Of a stretch of 64,000 nucleotides of DNA, positions 57,994 through 64,000 are shown piece by piece. Source of the DNA: 40CM-2-70-7 sp035631315 (GTDB lineage Bacteria > Gemmatimonadota > Gemmatimonadetes > Gemmatimonadales > GWC2-71-9); assembly GCA_035631315.1 (NCBI GenBank), contig DASQIZ010000091.1:124001-188000 (forward strand). The letters are read 5' to 3'. Each line of letters opens with the position of its first letter. The stretch's first letter is position 1. Made by a program: the position numbers and the translations under genes. The notes beneath the pieces are model-generated. The model made no database searches and had not been told where the DNA came from. It was given only the letters and a program-made list of their open reading frames with translations.

Positions 57994-60651
57994 CTAGAGG
58001 CTCATCCAATAATTCAGTTTGACGAGCAACACGTTGGTCGGCGGATCCCGGAATAGCTGGTGGTCGAAGTCCCGGCTGATGTCGAACGTCGGATCCGCGA
58101 AACTGTTGGCACGGCGCTGAGTCCAGACGACGAAGAGGGTCGACCCCGGCCGGTACTCCCACCGCAACACGGCATTGATGTTCAGCGACCGGGTGCGGAA
58201 GTCCGGGTTGGCGAGGGTGAAGGCATCGGTCGAATCGGCTGCGTTGGGATGGACCGTGTACGTCGCCGCCGAGGGGTCGTAGCTGATTGTGGTGCCGTTC
58301 GCCCCATAGTGATTGAAATTGAAGCTCGAGGGCTGGGCCAGCTCCTTGAACCCGCCGTAGGAGCCGGTGAACGAGAAGGGCTGCGCGAAGACTTCGAGGG
58401 ACAGATTCGGCGACACCGTCGCGTTGACACGCAGCGTCACGTCGAACTCGTGTTGAAAGAGCTGGGCAAAGACGTACCGGGAGCCGAAGGTGCCGCCCGC
58501 GGACGAGTCGGGTACCGCCTGGACGTACTGCGCCGCGGTGGGCCCCACGGCGAAGTTCGGGGTCACCGAGAAGTTGAGGGCGCTGGTGGGGCGGAATCCA
58601 ATCTGCGGCGAAACCTGGAACTGCCAGCTCTTCTCGTTGTCCTTGAAATACGATGTCGTCAGCATCCCGGTGAAGGCCTTCCGGGAGTCGGTCATCAACA
58701 TGGCATTCCCGTTGAAGAACCCGGGCGCGACCGCGAGCGGGCCGCCGCGCGTCAGCCGGTCATCGATCGCGCGGGCCCCGTAGCTCCCCGTGAGCTGGAA
58801 GAACCAGAAGTTGGTGAGGTTTCCGAAGTACGACCCCGTTACCGCCTTCTGAATCGGATTGCCGTCGTAGTTCCACGAGGGGCCCACCGTCAGCACGGCC
58901 CACGTCTCCCGGAAAATCGACCCCGGTGTGGTCGCGTGACGGGCCAGGTAGCCGTATGCGGAGATCCGATCCACGCGCGGCTGGAAGCCGAGGTCATTCA
59001 CCTCGAAGCCGGGCGACGAGGTCGAGAACGCGGTCCCCCAGAGCCACGTGCCGGCCAGCTTGTCGAAATAGACGTTGCCGTTGAAGCCGGCGAGAGACGT
59101 GCGGGTCGGATCATAGTGGAAAGCACGGGCATCGGGCCGCTGGTAATACCGACCCGAGGAGACCTGCGCGTTCTGGATCGCCGTCGTGTCGCCGGTGATG
59201 TAGGAGCCACCGCCGTCAGCGGCGAGCGCGTACGTGTTCTGCGACCAGAGCTGTTTCGTATCGAGTCCGAAGGTATACGCCCCCGATTTGAGGCCGCGGA
59301 GTGACGGGACCGAGAGGTCCCGGTTCACCGCTGTGACCAGTGCCCCGTAACTCGACCCACCCCCGTTCATCGTCCGCCGCACTCGCCCAACCATGAAGTT
59401 GGAGAGGGGCTCGACCAGGTCATGAGAGGTCAGACGGCTGGCCGTGTCGAACACCGAGGCGTTTTCTTCGGAGGTCACGGCATCCAACAGCCCCACCGAC
59501 CACCCCGAAGGCGTCTTTCCGGTCAGTTTCGCGGCGCCGAGAATCGAGGTGTTGGCGGGATAGTCGCTGAAGTCGCCGGGGGAGTACGTGGAGCCCTGCG
59601 GGGGCCGCCCGATACGACGGGAATAGAAAAAGCGCGGGGTGGACCCGAATCCCGCGAGCCCTCCTGAGCCGCCGCCGAAGTTGAAGATGTCGGCGCCTTC
59701 TACAAAGAAGGGACGGTGCTCGGGCAGGAACTGCTCGAATGCCGTGAGGTTCACGAACGCCGGGTCGAGCTCCACCTGCCCGAAGTCCGGGTTGATGGTC
59801 GCATCCAGCGTCAGGAACGAGCTGACGCCGTACTTGAGGTCGAGGCCGGCATTGCCTGAGTACGCGCTGGTCTTCGAGAACGGATCGGCGGATGGTCCGC
59901 GGGGCTGAAAGGTCCCGGTGCCCGACGTGTAGGGGAGCAGCTCGAGGCGGCGAGGGGCGGGGATGTTGTGGAGCCCGCCCAGGTGCGCGAAGCGGGACAC
60001 GAAGCCGTTCTCGGTCTTCCCCACGAACGGGAAGAGGTCGAACTCATTCTTCCGGAGAATCGTCCGGACGAACCGGATGCCCCAGATCTGATCGGTCGCG
60101 CGGGAGAAGCGAAGCTGCGAGAACGGGATTTTTTCCTCCGCCGTCCATCCGAGTGAGTCGATCGACGTGACGGCCGTCCACACGGGATCCCAGGACTGGT
60201 CGGTGAAGTTGCCGTCGTCGCCGAACTGGATATCGCCCTTCACGCCGGTGGGCGTGATATCGAACCGGAAAGCGGTGCGGTGGTCATGGTAGCTGTCGAT
60301 CAGGACGCGGAAGTCGTCGCTCTGGGTGAACGTGTCCCGGCGGCCGAGGTGGTGCGCGATCTTTGAAGCGGAGTCGTCCCACGCGCGGATGCCGATGTAG
60401 AGCGCGTCGTCGGTGTAGAGCACCCGGACCTCGGTGCGTTCCGACGCCGGCTGCCCCTCATGCGGATCCACCTGCCGGAAGTCGGTGACCGGGGTCGCCG
60501 TGGCCCAGGCGGGATCATCGAGTTTCCCGTCCATCGCGGGCGCCTGGTCGACGCGGACCGCGGTGGCCATCGGGGGAATGATCCCGTTGGAGTGGCGGAG
60601 CAGCGTGGAGTCGGATGGCGCGCCTTGCAGCAGCAGGAGGAGTGCGAGCAT
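57994..60651 (-). CDS. CBM9-like domain plus DUF5916 outer-membrane barrel protein
   Basis: The 885-residue protein has a short signal (LALLLLLQGAPS). An N-terminal carbohydrate-binding family 9-like domain follows (AMDGKLDDPAWATATPVTDF, ERTEVRVLYTDDALYIGIRA). The remaining 600 residues are DUF5916, with NLTAFEQFLPEHRPFFVEGA and NFGGG, then long amphipathic strands ending in the aromatic-terminated RDPPTNVLLVKLNYWMSL. It is probably an outer-membrane barrel; ligand and activity are unknown. It is abundant in Gemmatimonadota and Bacteroidota. Confidence 0.92.
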   Translation of the reverse strand: MLALLLLLQGAPSDSTLLRHSNGIIPPMATAVRVDQAPAMDGKLDDPAWATATPVTDFRQVDPHEGQPASERTEVRVLYTDDALYIGIRAWDDSASKIAHHLGRRDTFTQSDDFRVLIDSYHDHRTAFRFDITPTGVKGDIQFGDDGNFTDQSWDPVWTAVTSIDSLGWTAEEKIPFSQLRFSRATDQIWGIRFVRTILRKNEFDLFPFVGKTENGFVSRFAHLGGLHNIPAPRRLELLPYTSGTGTFQPRGPSADPFSKTSAYSGNAGLDLKYGVSSFLTLDATINPDFGQVELDPAFVNLTAFEQFLPEHRPFFVEGADIFNFGGGSGGLAGFGSTPRFFYSRRIGRPPQGSTYSPGDFSDYPANTSILGAAKLTGKTPSGWSVGLLDAVTSEENASVFDTASRLTSHDLVEPLSNFMVGRVRRTMNGGGSSYGALVTAVNRDLSVPSLRGLKSGAYTFGLDTKQLWSQNTYALAADGGGSYITGDTTAIQNAQVSSGRYYQRPDARAFHYDPTRTSLAGFNGNVYFDKLAGTWLWGTAFSTSSPGFEVNDLGFQPRVDRISAYGYLARHATTPGSIFRETWAVLTVGPSWNYDGNPIQKAVTGSYFGNLTNFWFFQLTGSYGARAIDDRLTRGGPLAVAPGFFNGNAMLMTDSRKAFTGMLTTSYFKDNEKSWQFQVSPQIGFRPTSALNFSVTPNFAVGPTAAQYVQAVPDSSAGGTFGSRYVFAQLFQHEFDVTLRVNATVSPNLSLEVFAQPFSFTGSYGGFKELAQPSSFNFNHYGANGTTISYDPSAATYTVHPNAADSTDAFTLANPDFRTRSLNINAVLRWEYRPGSTLFVVWTQRRANSFADPTFDISRDFDHQLFRDPPTNVLLVKLNYWMSL

Positions 60652-60723
60652 ACGAGTTCGGACGTCCAGCCCCGTGACTTGGTTGCACGCGGAGGTCAGG
60701 GACCGGTGAGCGGAAGCATTGCC

Positions 60724-60765
60724 GGGGACGAACCGCCACCGCCGTGAGGCGAACGGTCCGTCCCC
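60724..60765. terminator. Hairpin between the HEAT operon and the DUF5916 gene
   Basis: GGGGACGAACCG and CGGTCCGTCCCC are complementary at 11 of 12 positions with an 18-base loop. It lies in the 133-base gap after the last HEAT gene. There is no T-run, so a terminator role is tentative. Confidence 0.5.
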
Positions 60766-60783
60766 TGCGCCAGGCGGACAGCC

Positions 60784-61587
60784 CTACTTCTTCGTGAGCA
60801 GCTCCTCGAAAAGCGCGAGGGCTCTGGGATCATCGGACTGCCCGAGCCAGAAGATTGCCTTCTTCCGGATGTCGGGGTCCTTGTTGGTCTTCGCGATGTT
60901 GATCAGCGCCGGGACGCCGACGTCGTTCCGCTGCTGCGAGAGCGCAAAGACCGCGGACTCCCGCACCTCCCGATCCACGTCGTTCCCTTCGGCGAGCGAG
61001 TCGAGTCCCCTGGTCACCGCGTCGCCGGCCGCCTGGCCGATCCAGAACACGGCGGACTTCTTGGTTTGTGTGGGGATGTCCGGACTCCGCGCGATCTTGA
61101 AGAGATCGGGCCATACGGTCACGGAGTCGGCGAGGGTGGCGGGGAAGATGGCCTCGTCGCCGACGTGGCCGGCGGACGTGCGGGCGAGCTCGAGCAGATA
61201 CGCCACTGCCTCCTTGTCTCCGACCACTCCCAGATCGGTGGTGCCGGCCTCCGCGGGCTTCCATTCGCCGCCGACGTACGCGCGAATACGCGTGACCTTG
61301 CCACCCGAGACGTGCAGCACGACGCGGACCGGCCCTTCCTCACAGGGACACGTCGTCACGTCCCCATCGCGGTCGTCACGCGAATAGGTGTTGTGGTGCC
61401 CGCAGTCGCCGTCGTCACAATCCATGGAGATGTTGTTGGAGCCGTTCCCGCAGACGCCGGGGCGGGACGCGAACGTCATCCGCACTTTGCCATCCGGGGC
61501 AGTGCTCACCCGGCGGCCGATGCCCTGAGCGGAGACGGCGCTCCCGATCAGGAGCGCCGTTCCGAGGGCCATGATGGCCCGGATCAT
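60784..61587 (-). CDS. Secreted HEAT-like repeat protein, short paralogue
   Basis: The 267-residue protein has a signal peptide (IRAIMALGTALLIGSAVSAQ), a Cys-rich segment (CGNGSNNISMDCDDGDCGHH, then CPCEEG), and a helical region. Three C-terminal repeats share the pattern SAVFWIGQAAGDAVTRGLDS, SAVFALSQQRNDVGVPALIN and KAIFWLGQSDDPRALALFEE. The ATG overlaps the stop of the larger HEAT gene (ATGA). The repeats match those of the neighbour closely, so one probably arose from the other. No catalytic motif is seen. Confidence 0.85.
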   Translation of the reverse strand: MIRAIMALGTALLIGSAVSAQGIGRRVSTAPDGKVRMTFASRPGVCGNGSNNISMDCDDGDCGHHNTYSRDDRDGDVTTCPCEEGPVRVVLHVSGGKVTRIRAYVGGEWKPAEAGTTDLGVVGDKEAVAYLLELARTSAGHVGDEAIFPATLADSVTVWPDLFKIARSPDIPTQTKKSAVFWIGQAAGDAVTRGLDSLAEGNDVDREVRESAVFALSQQRNDVGVPALINIAKTNKDPDIRKKAIFWLGQSDDPRALALFEELLTKK

Positions 61588-63113
61588 TGACTGATGACCT
61601 CCTGCAGGTACTGGGCGGCTTTGGGATCATGGGACTGGCCGATCCAGAAAATCGCTTTCTTGCGGAGCTCGGGATCGGTGTCGTGCTTCGCGATATCGAT
61701 CAGCTTGTCGAGCGCCTGCCCTTCATGTCGCTGGGAGTAGACGAAGATCATCTGCTCCTTCATGTCGCGATCCGTCATGCGGTCGTAGAGCCCGGTCAGC
61801 CGTTCGAGCGAGACATCGTTCGACTGGCCGGCCCAGAAGAGCGCCTTCTTCCGCATGTCGATGTCTTCTTTGCTGTTCGCGGCGAGGTCCATCAACCAGT
61901 TCAGGTTTTCGGCGCCCCCGATCTGCGAGATCGAGAAGATGTCCTTGTCCTTCAGGTCGTCGTTGTCGAGCTGGGCGTAGAGCGTCCGGAGATACGCGGC
62001 ATTCTCCCCGCGCCCCTGCTGCCCGAGCCAGAAGATCGCGTCGGCGCGCGCTTCGACCGGCGCGCTCGCCTTCTGGGCGTAGTCCTTCAGCATCCGCGAT
62101 GCGTCGGGCGAGTTGATCTGCGACAGCGCGAACACCGCCTTCTTCTGCAGATCGGGATTCGACGAGTTCAGCAGAATCGAGTCCAGGGCGCTCGTGGCCT
62201 TGGCGCTCCCCACCTGCGAGAGCCAGAACACGGCCTGCTCGCGCACGTCTTCGTCCGGATCGTTGCGCGCGGCGCCAAGGAGGATGTCCTCGGTCTCGGG
62301 CGTTTGCTGTTGCGAGATGATGAACACCGCCTTGCGGCGCAGGGACACCGAGCAGGCGTCGCGGCGCTCGAGGACCTTCTTCAGCACGGGCACAGCGCGG
62401 TCGGCGTCCATCTGGAGCAGGGCGTTGAGCGCGGCGATACGAGGATCGTCGTCATCGTCGCCGTTGGCGCAGCTGCCGACCGTCCCCACGCGCGCAGTGT
62501 CGACGCTGTTTGCGTGCAGGCTGATCCAGTGCGCCGCGTCGGGATCACCCTGCTTGGCCAGGGCGCCCTGCACCTGCGCATAGAGCGCCTCGGCATCGCC
62601 GTGGGTCGAAGCGTCCGCGTAGTGCTGCTTCTGATAGTCGAGCACCGCGCGGGCCTGCTTGAGCTTCGACGCGTCTCCGGTCTTGTAGAGGGAGAACGCC
62701 TGCCAGTAGTACGAGTCCGGGGTGTACTCAGACTTCGGGTAGCGCTTCGCCAGATCGGCGAACGCCGCCGCGGCCTGGTCATACCGGCCCCGGTTCAACA
62801 GCGACCGGGCGGCGCGATAGAGCGAGTCACCCGGATCGTCCGAGTACTCGCCCGCCGGAGCGTGGGTCGCCCAGCGGATCCCCCGAGCCGTGCGGGCCAG
62901 GCTGCGCGCGTCTTCGAGCGCCGAGAGGCCCGGCAGAGATGACAGGCTGCTGAGCCCCGAGAGGTGGGCTCTCGCGAGCTCGAGCGCGGCCTCCGCCTGA
63001 GCGGTCGCGGGCGCGACCATGGCCAGCGCCGGCGCCACCGCGGGGACGGGGGGGATCGCCGGCGTCTGCGCGAACGTGGCGACGGCCGTGAGCAGGAGAT
63101 GCAGGGAAGCCAT
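61584..63113 (-). CDS. Secreted HEAT-like repeat protein, long paralogue
   Basis: The 509-residue protein has a short signal (ASLHLLLTAVATFAQ), a Pro/Ala-rich part, a TPR-like unit (SLLNRGRYDQAAAAFADLAK), and about eight repeats of 31-33 residues. Each begins with a pattern such as KAVFIISQ, QAVFWLSQ, KAVFALSQ, DAIFWLGQ, KDIFSISQ, KALFWAGQ, QMIFVYSQ or KAIFWIGQ. The repeat is shorter than canonical HEAT. The start overlaps the anti-sigma-like stop (TAATG). It should form a periplasmic solenoid for protein binding. Confidence 0.88.
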   Translation of the reverse strand: MASLHLLLTAVATFAQTPAIPPVPAVAPALAMVAPATAQAEAALELARAHLSGLSSLSSLPGLSALEDARSLARTARGIRWATHAPAGEYSDDPGDSLYRAARSLLNRGRYDQAAAAFADLAKRYPKSEYTPDSYYWQAFSLYKTGDASKLKQARAVLDYQKQHYADASTHGDAEALYAQVQGALAKQGDPDAAHWISLHANSVDTARVGTVGSCANGDDDDDPRIAALNALLQMDADRAVPVLKKVLERRDACSVSLRRKAVFIISQQQTPETEDILLGAARNDPDEDVREQAVFWLSQVGSAKATSALDSILLNSSNPDLQKKAVFALSQINSPDASRMLKDYAQKASAPVEARADAIFWLGQQGRGENAAYLRTLYAQLDNDDLKDKDIFSISQIGGAENLNWLMDLAANSKEDIDMRKKALFWAGQSNDVSLERLTGLYDRMTDRDMKEQMIFVYSQRHEGQALDKLIDIAKHDTDPELRKKAIFWIGQSHDPKAAQYLQEVISQ

Positions 63114-63721
63114 TAGAGTGCTCCTCGTGGAGTAGTGCCCGGCGTCGGCCCGATGGCCCGGAGCCGGAGCATCACGCTTCGTTGATCGAGTCCTTGATTG
63201 ATCAGATCGACATCATTCCGGTCGTTGCCGGCCGGGAGCTGGGCGATTTGCACCAGCATCGTCTCGAGATCCTGCAGGAGACTCGCGAGACGGGGATCCC
63301 TGGCGGCAGGGGAGTTCAGCATCAGGCGCGTCGTGACGAGCAGATCCTGCGCCTGCAACGCGAAATCCTTATCCACTTTTCCGGTCTTCGACTCGGCGCG
63401 GAAGCTGGTCAGCAGCGCTTCCGTGCGCGTGAGGTACGGCGCCGCGGCCAGGCGATACGCGATATCGGAGTCGGTCTTCGCGGGCGGCTCGACCGGGGTC
63501 TTGACGCTCAAGCGGCCGATCCCGATGCCCAGCACGAGGACCGCGGCTGCCGCGAGGCTCCACCGCATCCACGGGCGGAGCGACACGACCTTCTTCACGT
63601 CCCGGCGGCGGGCGCGCTCCGCCTGAATCCGCGACCACATCTCGTCGCGGGGCGTGTCGGGCGGACGGTGGTAGTCCTGAGCCATGCGCTTCAGCTCCTG
63701 TTCAAACTTTTCGTCGTTCAT
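63113..63721 (-). CDS. Single-pass membrane anti-sigma-like protein
   Basis: The 202-residue protein has a cytoplasmic part (EQELKRMAQDYHRPPDTPRD, EMWSRIQAERARRRDVKK), one membrane segment (WSLAAAAVLVLGIGIGRL), and a periplasmic helical domain. It lacks a zinc-finger HX3CX2C. Its ATG overlaps the stop of the ECF sigma gene (ATGA), which is the usual arrangement of an anti-sigma factor with its sigma factor. An ATG three codons earlier lies within the sigma gene. Confidence 0.8.
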   Translation of the reverse strand: MNDEKFEQELKRMAQDYHRPPDTPRDEMWSRIQAERARRRDVKKVVSLRPWMRWSLAAAAVLVLGIGIGRLSVKTPVEPPAKTDSDIAYRLAAAPYLTRTEALLTSFRAESKTGKVDKDFALQAQDLLVTTRLMLNSPAARDPRLASLLQDLETMLVQIAQLPAGNDRNDVDLINQGLDQRSVMLRLRAIGPTPGTTPRGAL

Positions 63722-64000
63722 CCGATCCATTCTCCCGCAAAGTCGGCCAGCGCAATTCGCAGCTTCGCCCGGGCGCGTGACAACTGGGCCTTCGAGGTGC
63801 CGGACTCGATGGCGAGTGCGGCGCCGATTTCTTCGTGCGTGTACCCTTCCACGTCGTGCAGCAGAAACACGGTCCGGTATCCTTCCGGCAGCGCATCGAT
63901 CGCCTGCGCCAGCCGTTTCTTCAGATCCGGTTCCGCGTGCGTCCGGCTCGTGGTGACGCCGTCAGCTTCCCCGATGTCCGTCTCGCGCTTCCGGAACCGC
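63718..64000 (-). CDS. ECF sigma factor, C-terminal part, cut by the window edge
   Basis: The visible 93 residues include LKKRLAQAIDALPEGYRTVF, LLHDVEGYTHEEIGAALAIE and SGTSKAQLSRARAKLRIALA, which is sigma region 4 with its helix-turn-helix. The region 2 part would lie beyond the window. No start codon is visible, so it is easily missed. It heads the operon with the anti-sigma-like protein and the two HEAT-like proteins. Confidence 0.9.
   Translation of the reverse strand, partial: RFRKRETDIGEADGVTTSRTHAEPDLKKRLAQAIDALPEGYRTVFLLHDVEGYTHEEIGAALAIESGTSKAQLSRARAKLRIALADFAGEWIG

Noticed and set aside
58060..59304. 414-residue frame antisense to the DUF5916 gene
   Set aside because: No domain is recognisable, and the opposite strand has a complete barrel protein.
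61587..62942. 451-residue frame antisense to the long HEAT-like gene
   Set aside because: Its repeats are only the complement of the sense repeats; the sense gene has a signal peptide and is coupled to its neighbours.
60784..63113. CRISPR-like array suggested by regular repeats
   Set aside because: The periodicity is at protein level in HEAT-like coding repeats; the DNA repeats are not identical and have no spacers.

Overview
The window is high-GC, gene-dense bacterial chromosome and most likely comes from a Gemmatimonadota genome. The assignment is an inference from gene content: two GWxTD-type proteins, a CBM9/DUF5916 barrel protein, a Ser/Thr kinase fused to a long TPR region, two ECF sigma/anti-sigma pairs, and several genes with little or no Shine-Dalgarno signal. 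Some upstream regions fit TTG-N19-21-TAnnTTTG, the promoter pattern known from Bacteroidota. I see no tRNA, rRNA, insertion sequence, prophage or CRISPR array.

Layout. 0-3.6 kb: the end of a family 38 alpha-mannosidase, then a TPP riboswitch controlling thiC. 3.6-10 kb: a membrane Ser/Thr kinase with TPRs, a TetR/membrane-protein pair with an operator cluster, a zinc-ribbon membrane protein beside a zinc-ribbon M50 protease, and a ferredoxin. 10-19 kb: an alpha/beta hydrolase and PLP enzyme pair, RNase D, an Fe-S assembly factor, an operon of secreted metalloprotease, AmrS-type radical SAM enzyme and serine hydrolase, and an MMPL exporter. 19-30 kb: type IV pilin, polA, a soluble lytic transglycosylase, a GWxTD lipoprotein, a second kinase, pyrE, a chemoreceptor and an AraC-type regulator. 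30-35.4 kb: a lipoprotein, the RNase P RNA gene, another lipoprotein, an outer-membrane barrel that begins at a CTG codon, and mtgA.

35.5-42 kb is the replication-origin neighbourhood: dnaN and dnaA run leftward, while rpmH, rnpA, yidD, yidC and mnmE run rightward. The dnaA-dnaN spacer has a DnaA-box-like site, a GC-rich spacer, five TAG/CTA trios and an AT-rich run. This is the layout of a DnaA-trio unwinding element, so it is the best oriC candidate. The divergent dnaA/rpmH promoters have a DnaA box inside the dnaA promoter.

42.7-64 kb is entirely leftward. A chain of start/stop-overlapping genes runs holA, SPOR protein, mutS, TonB-like lipoprotein, cystathionine beta-synthase, ddl and rhomboid, continuing to a TPR-GWxTD protein, a putative metalloprotease and two pterin enzymes. 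Upstream of it lie an ECF sigma/anti-sigma pair, a NUDIX hydrolase and YdcF, the DUF5916 protein, and an operon of ECF sigma factor, membrane anti-sigma-like protein and two secreted proteins with 32-residue HEAT-like repeats.

Three themes recur. Genes are packed through NTGA stop/start overlaps, including two CTGA cases that ordinary gene finders miss. Short palindromic elements built from reiterated words sit between genes and, in places, contribute coding sequence: the ThiC and MtgA tails and nearly the whole signal peptide of the SPOR protein. Convergent genes often overlap at their stop codons.
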